Made by a program: the position numbers and the translations under genes. Below the pieces are notes generated by a model. It worked only from the letters and a program-made list of their open reading frames with translations. It searched no databases and was not told where the DNA came from. A stretch of 64,000 nt of DNA from CAYJAY01 sp964368445 (lineage in GTDB: Bacteria > Bacillota > Clostridia > Oscillospirales > Ruminococcaceae): positions 1-64,000 of the forward strand of contig CAYJAY010000001.1 in NCBI GenBank assembly GCA_964368445.1. The letters are read 5' to 3'. Positions 35,334 through 42,916 of this stretch are shown one piece after another (the stretch's first letter is position 1; each line of letters opens with the position of its first letter).

Positions 35334-35426
35334 GGTATATTTTTCTGTCATTCAAAAAATAAATGAGATAGCCTAGGTTGTTTTAAACAAAAAAAATTGA
35401 GTTACCCTGTTAAGTTTATGTATTTT

Positions 35427-35455
35427 ATCTTAATACAATCAAGACAAAAAGTCAA
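35427..35455 (-). promoter_or_regulatory. Promoter for the minus-strand isomerase/ABC unit
   Basis: On the minus strand TTGACT (35455-35450), a 17-bp spacer and TAAGAT (35432-35427). The -10 is weak (four of six), suggesting activation. Confidence 0.55.
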
Positions 35456-35478
35456 TAATATTTTTTATTTTCTTTCGA

Positions 35479-35507
35479 TTGACTTTTCTTTTTATTACGT
35501 TTATACT
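35479..35507 (+). promoter_or_regulatory. Promoter for the MFS gene
   Basis: TTGACT (35479-35484), a 17-bp spacer and TATACT (35502-35507). Its -35 is 23 bp from the -35 of the opposite promoter, so one bound regulator could touch both. Confidence 0.65.
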
Positions 35508-35548
35508 TTTTATATTTCAACAGAGAAATAAATGAATGGATTTTATTT

Positions 35549-36706
35549 ATGAAAAAACAATATAATCAGTTAATAGTGATCTCGTGCGGAATTATGTTTT
35601 TTTACGGTTTTCTGCTTGGAGGAATGCAGCTAATCATGTTACAACTTTCGTCGCATTTTGGTTTGGATATTGCGGGAATGGGTCTTTTGGTTTCCTCTCA
35701 ACATATCTCAGCATTGATAATGCCTGTTATATGCGGGAACATTGCAGATCGAATTGGAAAAAAACCTGTTCTGTTGGTATGTGTTGGGGTTTTTGCTGTT
35801 GGATGTGCGCTTGCTGCGATTTCGCCCGGAATAGGGTTATATTTAGTCTCGGCCGCTTTAATGGGCACGGGGTACAGCGTCAGTGAAAGTTTGTGTTCTG
35901 CGGCTTTAAACGACATCGACCAACAAGCCGGTGTTAGATACATCAATCTATCTCAATGTCTTTTGTCGGTTGGCGCAATGCTAGCGCCACAGATATATCG
36001 TTTGCTTCAAACTTCGATTAATGCAAATTGGCGGGCGATCTTTGCGATATGTGCGGCCGGATATTTTGTGTTGTTTTTTCCGCTACTAAAAACTAAATTC
36101 CCGCCTTCGGTTGAAATTATAAAAACAAACACAAAAAAAAGTAATAGCAAGCTTTTAATGAGCCCGATTTTTTTGTGTTTGTTTTTTTCAATAGTGTTAT
36201 ATGTTGGATTGGAAAACGGATTTGGGTATTTCGCACAACCATATTTTGAAACGGAACTTGGTCACGAACAACTAGGTGCTTATGCAATTTCCGCTTACTG
36301 GCTGGGGATGGCAGCTTCACGATTGTTAAGCAGTATTATGCTTAAACGTGACAGATTAATATTGTGTATTTGTTTTGCGGTGACAGCTGTTTTGTTTGCT
36401 GTTTTGGCATTAAACACGGTTGCATATATATCTGTTGTTGTGTGTGGTATTGTGGGGGTTGTGTTTGGTCCGATTTGGTCAACTTTGGTTGCAAAGGCCG
36501 CCGGCGCCTTTCCGACAAGGGCAGCATCTGCGGTTGGGATGATGACTGCGGGCTGTGGACTTGGCGCCATAATATATCCTTCGTTGACGGGATTTCTTGC
36601 AAAAAATTTCTCGATAAAAAATTCTTTTTTATTTTTATCGTTATCCGCTATTGTTGCGCTTGCTCTTTGTCTTGTTTATTGCAAACTAAAAAAAGAGGAT
36701 GACTAA
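35549..36706 (+). CDS. Major facilitator superfamily transporter
   Basis: A 385-residue membrane protein with about 12 hydrophobic segments and the MFS loop 2-3 motif GNIADRIGKKP (near 63-73). Family members move sugars, drugs or organic acids with protons. It is small for a FucP-type sugar permease but fits the general MFS_1 group. Its ATG overlaps the stop of a six-codon mini-ORF (ATG 35532, TGA 35550), which may help initiation because its own ribosome site is poor. Placed between a sugar-isomerase/ABC unit and an FGGY kinase, it may handle a related sugar. Substrate unknown. Confidence 0.82.
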   Translation: MKKQYNQLIVISCGIMFFYGFLLGGMQLIMLQLSSHFGLDIAGMGLLVSSQHISALIMPVICGNIADRIGKKPVLLVCVGVFAVGCALAAISPGIGLYLVSAALMGTGYSVSESLCSAALNDIDQQAGVRYINLSQCLLSVGAMLAPQIYRLLQTSINANWRAIFAICAAGYFVLFFPLLKTKFPPSVEIIKTNTKKSNSKLLMSPIFLCLFFSIVLYVGLENGFGYFAQPYFETELGHEQLGAYAISAYWLGMAASRLLSSIMLKRDRLILCICFAVTAVLFAVLALNTVAYISVVVCGIVGVVFGPIWSTLVAKAAGAFPTRAASAVGMMTAGCGLGAIIYPSLTGFLAKNFSIKNSFLFLSLSAIVALALCLVYCKLKKEDD

Positions 36707-36771
36707 ATTTAAGTTTTTTTACGATAGAATCACACCGAAAATTGGTTTACCAACCATCTAAACAGCCTATT

Positions 36772-38235
36772 CTATCCCTCAAACTCTTCAATCATGGTGT
36801 AGAGTTGACAGAATTTTTTATATTTTTTTTCGTAATTCGAATTTTGTCTTGGGAGATATCTTTTTTCTTCCGATACAAAAGCGTCACAAGCTTGGGTAAA
36901 ATTATCAAAAAGTTGTTCGGACACCGAGGCTATAATTCCGGCGCCATAACAAGCGGATTCTTTTTCCTTTGGCAATATTATCGGCAACCCCGTAATATCT
37001 GCTTGCATTTGACACCATACAGCGCTTTTTGCGCCACCGCCCGTTGCAATTATTCCGTTAATTTTCAAACCTTTTTTTGCGAGCAAGTCGCAGTTTTTCT
37101 TCAATATAAAAGAAACGCCTTCCATAACCGCCGCCGCCATATCAATCGCCCCGTGCTCGCTTCTCATTCCATAGAACAAGCATTTCATCTTTGCGTTAAA
37201 TTCGGGGGCGCTTGTGCCAACAATATAGGGGAGACAGTAAACGTCGCTTGGAAGGTTGAGTTTTTGAACTTCTGTGTCTATTTCTTTAAAGCTCATGTCT
37301 TTTATACAGGACGTTTTAAACCATTCAAGCGCCGCTCCGCCACTTTCAACAACAGGCAAAGCTATGCAGTTGTTTGGTGAAAAGCCATAGTGCATCGGAA
37401 TTCCGCTGTTTTTTTCTTTTATGTTAGCTGCCGTTGTTGCAAGGGCTAAAACAGTTCCTGTCGACATGCTAAGCATATCGCCCCTAACATTTCCGCACCC
37501 TATCATTCCTGAAAAATGATCAAGAATGCCATGGTTTACCTTTGTTGTGGGTGGAAGGCCGGAAAGTTGCGATATTTCTTTTGTGATGCTTCCGGCAACA
37601 GTGCAAGGTTCGACAAGTTTTGGAAGCTGATTTTTTGTTATGCCGATAGCTTCAAGCATTTTATCCCAATAGCATCTGTTATATATATCAAAATAGCAAG
37701 AAAATGTCGCTATCGAACAGTCTGCTTGCAACACTCCCGATAGGTAGTAGACCAAATAGTCCTTTAACAAAACAAACTTGTCCACATTTAAGAAGAGTTC
37801 CGGCTTATTTTGCTTTAACCAAAGTATCTTTGTTGCCGGCCAAGTAGGTATTAAAGTCAACTGACCAGTAACTTGTTCAACCTCTTTAAGGTCAAACATC
37901 TCTTTTAACTGTTCACATTGTTCCTTCGAACGTTCGTCCATCCAGGATATTATAGGCATTATAGGTTTACGGTTTTTATCGAGCAAGACTAAACTTTCCG
38001 CTTGGCCCGTAAAAACAACTTGTTTTATACTTTCGGCATCAACTGCGGAATTTGACACAAGATCTATTATAACGTTTAAAACCGATTGACAATATTCATC
38101 GGCATCAAACTCGACAAAGTCAAGCTTTCTGTTGTAAACAACCGCCATGCTTTTTTCGGCTAGGCATTTCATCTCATTATTGTAGACAACACCTTTTAAA
38201 TTTGTGCTCCCTAAATCCAAACTGATCCACTGCAT
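36772..38235 (-). CDS. FGGY-family sugar kinase, xylulokinase-like
   Basis: A 487-residue kinase phosphorylating a ketose or polyol with ATP. The N-terminal LDLGSTNLKGVVYN phosphate-binding strand, the likely catalytic Asp in GILDHFSGMIG and the C-terminal ATGGGAKSAVWCQMQADITG are all intact and closest to xylulokinases. Given the D-lyxose isomerases at 47.9 kb, which yield D-xylulose from D-lyxose, D-xylulose is a plausible substrate, though L-ribulose or L-fuculose kinases look similar. ATG 38235 follows AAAGAGGTG; the longer frame starts at a GTG inside that site. A weak terminator separates it from the DeoR gene upstream. Confidence 0.87.
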   Translation of the reverse strand: MQWISLDLGSTNLKGVVYNNEMKCLAEKSMAVVYNRKLDFVEFDADEYCQSVLNVIIDLVSNSAVDAESIKQVVFTGQAESLVLLDKNRKPIMPIISWMDERSKEQCEQLKEMFDLKEVEQVTGQLTLIPTWPATKILWLKQNKPELFLNVDKFVLLKDYLVYYLSGVLQADCSIATFSCYFDIYNRCYWDKMLEAIGITKNQLPKLVEPCTVAGSITKEISQLSGLPPTTKVNHGILDHFSGMIGCGNVRGDMLSMSTGTVLALATTAANIKEKNSGIPMHYGFSPNNCIALPVVESGGAALEWFKTSCIKDMSFKEIDTEVQKLNLPSDVYCLPYIVGTSAPEFNAKMKCLFYGMRSEHGAIDMAAAVMEGVSFILKKNCDLLAKKGLKINGIIATGGGAKSAVWCQMQADITGLPIILPKEKESACYGAGIIASVSEQLFDNFTQACDAFVSEEKRYLPRQNSNYEKKYKKFCQLYTMIEEFEG

Positions 38236-38331
38236 ATGCACACCTCTTTCAAAATTAAAAATTAACTAAAATCGAAAACTTAAGTAATGCTGTTTTTCGC
38301 AATCGTTGTGTAAAATGGCGAACTAAAATTA

Positions 38332-38354
38332 CAAAAAGAGCTTAAGACAGCTCT
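38332..38354 (-). terminator. Short terminator after the DeoR gene
   Basis: Minus-strand AGAGCT, a 6-base loop and AGCTCT followed by TTTT (38354 down to 38332). The six-base-pair stem is modest and read-through into the kinase gene is likely. Confidence 0.5.
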
Positions 38355-38407
38355 CGTTGGTATCAAATACGCTGAAAGTCTGTTCGCGAATTTTTTAATC
38401 GAGAATG

Positions 38408-39181
38408 TTAATCGGTTAATACGGTGATGTTTTTTTCTCTGAACAATGCTAACATTTCGGGGTCTGCTGTTTTTTCGGTGACGATAATATCAACCTTTTC
38501 CAAACCGCAAAGGTTCAAAAAACCCATCGCCCCAATCTTGCTTTTGTCCGCTATTATTATTTTTTTCTCGGAGTTTTCCATCATTATGTCGTCAACCAAA
38601 GCTTCGTCGGCGTTTAACGTTGTCACCCCTTTTGAGTTGATGCCGTCGACAGACAATATCGAATATTTCGCGTAGAATTTGCTTATTTGATCAATAACAT
38701 CTTTGCCGTATGTAAACGAATCTGCGGAGTTTATTTGACCACCCAAAAGAACAACGTTAAAGGTTGGGTATGAACCCAGTTCAACCGCAACGGTAAGCGA
38801 ATTAGTGACAACCTTTAAACCTTTAAATTTTTTCAAGGCGTTAGCTAGAAAATATGTAGTTGTACCCGAGTTAATAAACAGGGTGTCTCCGTCTTGAATG
38901 AGTTTACACGCAACGTCTACCAATGATTTTTTCGAGACTGCGTTTTTTTGCTTTTTGCGCAAAAAATCTCTGTTATAGAAATTCAACGCTGTTTGGACGG
39001 CGCCGCCCGGAACGCGTTCTAACAGACCATCTTTTTCAAGAACTCCTAGATCGCTTCGTATAGTGACGACGGTTGCCTTGAGCTGTTCGCTCAGTTCATC
39101 GACCCTAATCTTTCCTTTTAACTCAAGAATTTCGATAATTTTTTTTCGCCTAACATCTATTTTTAGTTTGTTGTTTTTCAT
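38408..39181 (-). CDS. DeoR-family sugar-responsive repressor
   Basis: A 257-residue DeoR regulator. The N-terminal helix-turn-helix covers about residues 24-60 (RVDELSEQLKATVVTIRSDL) and the C-terminal effector domain senses a phosphorylated sugar (DTLFINSGTTTYFLANAL; VVTNSLTVAVEL; SVDGINSKGVTTLN). Such proteins usually repress adjacent sugar genes until a sugar phosphate appears. It lies between the SIS isomerase and the FGGY kinase on the same strand, so these are its likely targets. Confidence 0.9.
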   Translation of the reverse strand: MKNNKLKIDVRRKKIIEILELKGKIRVDELSEQLKATVVTIRSDLGVLEKDGLLERVPGGAVQTALNFYNRDFLRKKQKNAVSKKSLVDVACKLIQDGDTLFINSGTTTYFLANALKKFKGLKVVTNSLTVAVELGSYPTFNVVLLGGQINSADSFTYGKDVIDQISKFYAKYSILSVDGINSKGVTTLNADEALVDDIMMENSEKKIIIADKSKIGAMGFLNLCGLEKVDIIVTEKTADPEMLALFREKNITVLTD

Positions 39182-39279
39182 AAAACCGACAATTCCTTTC
39201 TGAAGAAAACGACAAATGTCGTTTAAAATGAGTACTTATTTTTTTGAATTTTAAATGATGTGTTTTATTAATAAAGAAT

Positions 39280-39882
39280 TTAGTTACTTTTTTCGTTTAA
39301 TCTTTCGCCGACTGCGCCGCCCGGGTGAACCAACGCGAAATTTTCCAACGGAAAATCGATTTCTTCAATTATCGCTGTTTGCAAAATTTGAAATATGACA
39401 CACAACGCCGTAGAGGAGGTTGTTCCTTGACAGCTATATCTGTCGAGTTCGCGGGTTACGAATTGCTTTATAACTACGTCGGCGCTTTTTGCAATCGTTG
39501 AATCTAGGTTTTCGGTGATGGCGATTATTGAAACTCCTTTTTTCTTGCAGATATCGATGACGGGCAAAAGCTCCTTTGTTTTCCCCCCTCTTGACGCAAA
39601 GACACAAACATCGCCTTTTTGCAAAAATCCGGTTGCCCCGTGAACTGCTTCGGCGGGCGAGATGAATCGAGAGGGTTTATCTATGCAACATAGAAGATGT
39701 GAAAAGTGTTGACACATAATTCCCGAGTGGCCACACCCGATTGTGCCAATTCGAGGGGCTTTAATCAATAGCTCAACAGCGTTTGCAAATTCTTTTTCGT
39801 CAAAATGGTTTAGCATCTGTGTGATGCAATCCGCTTCAACAGCAAAAGATTGGCGCGCAATTTCCAACGTTTCTTTTTTCAT
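39280..39882 (-). CDS. SIS-domain phosphosugar isomerase
   Basis: A 200-residue single-SIS protein like the KpsF/GutQ and hexulose-phosphate isomerase groups, which interconvert keto- and aldo-sugar phosphates. GCGHSGIMCQHFSHLL and SRGGKTKELLPVIDICKKKG form the phosphosugar site. No CBS domains follow, so it is shorter than full arabinose-5-phosphate isomerases. ATG 39882 is preferred over TTG codons upstream. It precedes the DeoR gene by 98 bp and is probably in one unit with it. Confidence 0.82.
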   Translation of the reverse strand: MKKETLEIARQSFAVEADCITQMLNHFDEKEFANAVELLIKAPRIGTIGCGHSGIMCQHFSHLLCCIDKPSRFISPAEAVHGATGFLQKGDVCVFASRGGKTKELLPVIDICKKKGVSIIAITENLDSTIAKSADVVIKQFVTRELDRYSCQGTTSSTALCVIFQILQTAIIEEIDFPLENFALVHPGGAVGERLNEKSN

Positions 39883-40026
39883 TTTTGCAACCAAGCCTTT
39901 CAACAATATACTAGTTTTTTTGTTTTAATGTTTACATCGAACAGTTAATTATTCGGTATGAATTAAATTATAAACGATAACAAAAACTTTTTCAATGTAT
40001 AAAACGAAAATTTTTAGAAAATAATA

Positions 40027-40055
40027 TTGACTTTTTTACTTTTCGATTGTACAAT
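40027..40055 (+). promoter_or_regulatory. Promoter for the yjbQ gene
   Basis: TTGACT (40027-40032), a 17-bp spacer and TACAAT (40050-40055), 26 bases before the ATG and just ahead of AGGAGG. Confidence 0.7.
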
Positions 40056-40081
40056 AAGTTAAAACTTAGGAGGTTTTTATT

Positions 40082-40702
40082 ATGGATTTTAAAGTTGTTC
40101 AAAAAGAAATTGAGTTGCAATCTCGCGGGTGGATCCCGACCTTCCACGATATCTCAAAAGAAATATTGGAAATAGTTGAGCAATCCGGAGTTGTGAACGG
40201 AACGTGTAGCGTGGTGTCACACCACACAACCTGTTCGGTTATGATTCAAGAATGTTCGCACGACGTCGATTCGTTTGACCTTGAATATATCCAACATGAC
40301 CTTTTGGATATAATGCGTAAGATGATCCCTGATTTTGCAGAAGAAGGCCAATATCGGCATCCGGGCCCAATTCATGCGCAGTTTGGGCGCTATGTAAACG
40401 AGCCGGGCAACTTCACAAGCATGAACACCGATGGTCATCTTCGTTCGGTGTTTTTCGGAAGAAGTGAAACTATAACAATTAAAGACGGAAAACTTGACGG
40501 AGGAGAGTTTGCACACATCTATTTCATAGATTGGGATCATGTTCGCGCTCGCCGTCGACAAGTTAACGTTACGATTATGGGAACATCCGAAGATGTCGGT
40601 TGTCGCAAAGTCAACAACGGTGAAGTTGTTGATACGTTGCGCAAGTTTACCGCTTCCGAAACCAAATACATGGAAGAGTTTGACCTGCAACAAAAAAGAT
40701 AG
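40082..40702 (+). CDS. yjbQ: YjbQ/UPF0047 family protein, extended form
   Basis: The family signature HHTTCSVMIQE (about 47-57) and NTDGHLRSVFFGRSETITI with the Asp/His/Arg cluster are present. YjbQ proteins show weak thiamine-phosphate-synthase activity in vitro, but their true role is unsettled. Standard members are about 135-140 residues; this one has 206, with an insertion before the NTDGH block and a C-terminal extension of about 35 residues. AGGAGG precedes the ATG. It shares a unit with the triosephosphate-isomerase homologue 12 bp on, which suggests a task in carbohydrate metabolism. Confidence 0.82.
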   Translation: MDFKVVQKEIELQSRGWIPTFHDISKEILEIVEQSGVVNGTCSVVSHHTTCSVMIQECSHDVDSFDLEYIQHDLLDIMRKMIPDFAEEGQYRHPGPIHAQFGRYVNEPGNFTSMNTDGHLRSVFFGRSETITIKDGKLDGGEFAHIYFIDWDHVRARRRQVNVTIMGTSEDVGCRKVNNGEVVDTLRKFTASETKYMEEFDLQQKR

Positions 40703-40714
40703 GAAACATTATAT

Positions 40715-41425
40715 ATGAATAAAAACTGCACAATAAAGCCACCTTTTTTTGAAATTGGCCCTAAATCATATCTATATGGTGATGATATTATGCATCTTGC
40801 CCTTGCTATAGACGAGGTGGCAAAAAAATATGATATCGACGTCATATTTACAACCCCGATAATTGATATACAAAGAGTGGCTAGCAGCACGCAACGCATA
40901 CATGTCTTTGCGCCACACCTTGACCCTATAAATCCCGGAAGAGGAATAGCAGACATTCTGCCCGAGTCGCTTGTCGCGGCGGGGGCGACGGGGGTTATGC
41001 TTAACCACGTTGAAAAACCGTTGACGCTAAATCAAGTTAAAGCTTCGATAGACAGGGCAAAGCAGGTTGGATTAACGACTATTGTGTGCGCGGATTCAAT
41101 AGCCGAGGCTTCAGCAATAGCACATCTAAACCCAGACATTATCGTTGCGGAACCTTCCGAGCTTATCGGAACGGGGGACATTAGCGACATGTCTTATGTC
41201 GAGGCTTCGATGAAAGGGGTTAAAGATGTAAATCCCGATATAATGGTTTTGCAAGGAGCGGGCATAAAAAGCTATGACGATGTTTATCGCAATATTTTTG
41301 CCGGTTGTGAGGCAACGGGAACGTCGAGCGGAATTGTTGCGTTGCCGACAAGAGAGGAACGAGCCGCAATGGTAGAAGAGATGTTGCGAGCTGTTAGAGA
41401 AGCTTTTGACGCACGAAATAAATAG
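40715..41425 (+). CDS. Archaeal-type triosephosphate isomerase homologue
   Basis: A 236-residue TIM barrel. The catalytic trio is visible: Lys17 (IGPKSYLYG), His98 (MLNHVE) and Glu146 (VAEPSELIGTG), with the phosphate-binding loops. It belongs to the short TIM branch of archaea and of sugar-catabolic paralogues such as the tetrulose-phosphate isomerase of erythritol pathways, rather than to glycolytic bacterial TpiA (about 250 residues). Its substrate may therefore be a C3 or C4 ketose phosphate. It follows yjbQ within one unit and ends at a terminator. Confidence 0.8.
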   Translation: MNKNCTIKPPFFEIGPKSYLYGDDIMHLALAIDEVAKKYDIDVIFTTPIIDIQRVASSTQRIHVFAPHLDPINPGRGIADILPESLVAAGATGVMLNHVEKPLTLNQVKASIDRAKQVGLTTIVCADSIAEASAIAHLNPDIIVAEPSELIGTGDISDMSYVEASMKGVKDVNPDIMVLQGAGIKSYDDVYRNIFAGCEATGTSSGIVALPTREERAAMVEEMLRAVREAFDARNK

Positions 41426-41483
41426 AAGCGTTGCATATTTTTTTCGCCGTTCTCTGTGTGGTTCAAACGAAACTAGTTATGAA

Positions 41484-41516
41484 AAAACGACCTGATTTTT
41501 TAAGTTGGGTCGTTTT
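41484..41516 (+). terminator. Terminator after the triosephosphate-isomerase homologue
   Basis: AAAACGACCT (41484-41493) pairs with GGGTCGTTTT (41507-41516) with one wobble, followed by AATTATTTTG. Confidence 0.75.
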
Positions 41517-41519
41517 AAT

Positions 41520-41695
41520 TATTTTGTGTAGTGACGAACGACGTAGAACAAAGATACCTGTTAAGGCTTTCCCGCATACTGTCGTGGTGGGATTGATAGA
41601 CCAAAAGAAGTGTTGGACGAGCTGTGGAAAATGGAAATGCTTGACTATTTTGATGGCGGAAAAATAAACAAATTAACTATTAATAAATTGTGAAT
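41520..41695 (+). pseudogene. Possible decayed, frameshifted ORF remnant
   Basis: Two adjoining frames read like broken protein: VVTNDVEQRYLLRLSRILSW (from about 41528) and, one frame over, RPKEVLDELWKMEMLDYFDG (from about 41599), ending TGA near 41692. I cannot name the family. The stretch ends in AATTAACTATTAAT, the reverse complement of a block in the 12165 repeat. It occupies most of the gap after the terminator, and no intact gene is present. Low confidence. Confidence 0.25.
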
Positions 41696-41750
41696 GTAAA
41701 CAAAATTGTTGAATTTTAAATCGATTTGACTAATTGGCACCAAAAATCAC

Positions 41751-41779
41751 TTGAAACATAAAAAAAAGTGTGATATTAT
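41751..41779 (+). promoter_or_regulatory. Promoter for the UroD/ROK/ABC unit
   Basis: TTGAAA (41751-41756), a 17-bp spacer and TATTAT (41774-41779). Transcription would begin near 41786, immediately before the inverted repeat listed next. Confidence 0.65.
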
Positions 41780-41786
41780 GACATAG

Positions 41787-41824
41787 AACCGGTGAGTTGC
41801 TAAAATCGTTTTAATAACTCCGGC
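41787..41824 (+). promoter_or_regulatory. Inverted repeat at the transcript start, operator or leader hairpin
   Basis: CCG-GAGTT and AACTC-CGG pair around an inner palindrome, GCTAAAATCGTTTTAATA (41799-41816). At the DNA level the inner part is a likely operator beside the start site; at the RNA level the whole can fold as a 5' stem. Its GCTAAA..CGTTTTAA core matches the site at 33757 in front of the other ABC operon. Confidence 0.5.
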
Positions 41825-41851
41825 GTGTCTATTGAAAACGGGAGGGAAAAA

Positions 41852-42916
41852 ATGCGAGTGCCTGAACCAAACTACCGCTATTTTTTAGCGGCTATGCAAA
41901 ACAAGCGACCCGACCGCATGCCAATTTACGAGCACCACATCGACCCCGGATTTATCTCTAAGGCGATAAATCAACCTATGATAGAGTTGCTTGAGGGAAA
42001 CACTCAAGACAAAAAAAAGTATTTCAAGCTGTTTGTTGATTTTTGGGCAAACACCGGATATGATATAGTGACATTTGAAAGGGGAATCCCGCTTTCATGT
42101 CCCGGAAGCGGTTGTTTAAGAGAACATGCACCCCCCGTTATAACAAGTCAACAGGACATAGACAACTATCCGTGGGACAAGATATCCGATATGTTTTTTG
42201 AGCAAAACAAAGAATATTTTGAACTGTTTGCCGAGGAAGTTTTAAAACGAGACAACATTCGGGCGGTTGGCGGCCCTGGATATGGAATATTTGAGACGGT
42301 TCAAGATCTTGTTAGCTTTGAAGAACTTTGTTGTTTTTTATACGACGAGCCCGAGATGGTAGAAGATATATTTAACAAAGTAACCGATCTTTACATCGAG
42401 ATATGGGGAAGATTTTTAAAGGAATATGCCGAACCGTTTTGTGTATGCAGAATGGGGGATGACCTTGGGTTTCAAAGCGAAACGTTGTTGCCTCATGATA
42501 CAATTCGTAAACATATTATTCCGGGATATAAAAAGGTAGTTGACCTTGTTCACGCAACAGATCGACCATTTATATTACATTCGTGTGGTAAACTGTTTAA
42601 CATTATGGAAGATCTTTTGGCGACAGGTATCGACGCAAAACATTCCAACGAAGACAACATAGCGCCGTTCCACGAATGGGTTATAAGATATGGCGATCGT
42701 ATATGTAACTTGGGCGGCATAGACATGAACGTTTTATGTTTGGATACCCCCGAAGTTATTGCTCAAAAAGTCAGAAAGACGATAGAACAGAACATCGATT
42801 TTGGAGGATTTGCGCTCGGGTGTGGGAATTCTATACCCGATTACATACCGGTTGAGGGGTTTTATGCAATGAACAAAGCGGCTAACGAATATCGTTTGGA
42901 ACAAGAAACCAAATGA
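41852..42916 (+). CDS. UroD-superfamily protein, zinc methyltransferase type (3 of 4)
   Basis: A 354-residue UroD-superfamily barrel with the zinc ligand pattern His243-Ser-Cys245 (LHSCGKL) and Cys324 (LGCGNSIP), as in MtaA-like methyltransferases. ATG 41852 is chosen because GGGAGGG lies six bases before it; an in-frame GTG at 41825 lies inside the leader hairpin. Its stop overlaps the ROK regulator start by four bases, so the two are coupled, and an ABC importer and two D-lyxose isomerases follow. Substrate unknown; a role in the same sugar pathway is inferred from position. Confidence 0.82.
   Translation: MRVPEPNYRYFLAAMQNKRPDRMPIYEHHIDPGFISKAINQPMIELLEGNTQDKKKYFKLFVDFWANTGYDIVTFERGIPLSCPGSGCLREHAPPVITSQQDIDNYPWDKISDMFFEQNKEYFELFAEEVLKRDNIRAVGGPGYGIFETVQDLVSFEELCCFLYDEPEMVEDIFNKVTDLYIEIWGRFLKEYAEPFCVCRMGDDLGFQSETLLPHDTIRKHIIPGYKKVVDLVHATDRPFILHSCGKLFNIMEDLLATGIDAKHSNEDNIAPFHEWVIRYGDRICNLGGIDMNVLCLDTPEVIAQKVRKTIEQNIDFGGFALGCGNSIPDYIPVEGFYAMNKAANEYRLEQETK

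Noticed and set aside
36742..37380. A 212-codon plus-strand frame opposite the FGGY kinase
   Set aside because: It lies wholly antisense to a kinase with all family motifs, has no ribosome site, and its translation is rich in Phe, Cys and Arg without domain features.
41431..41667. A 78-codon frame after the triosephosphate-isomerase homologue
   Set aside because: It runs through the terminator stem and has no ribosome site; the decayed-remnant reading of other frames fits better.
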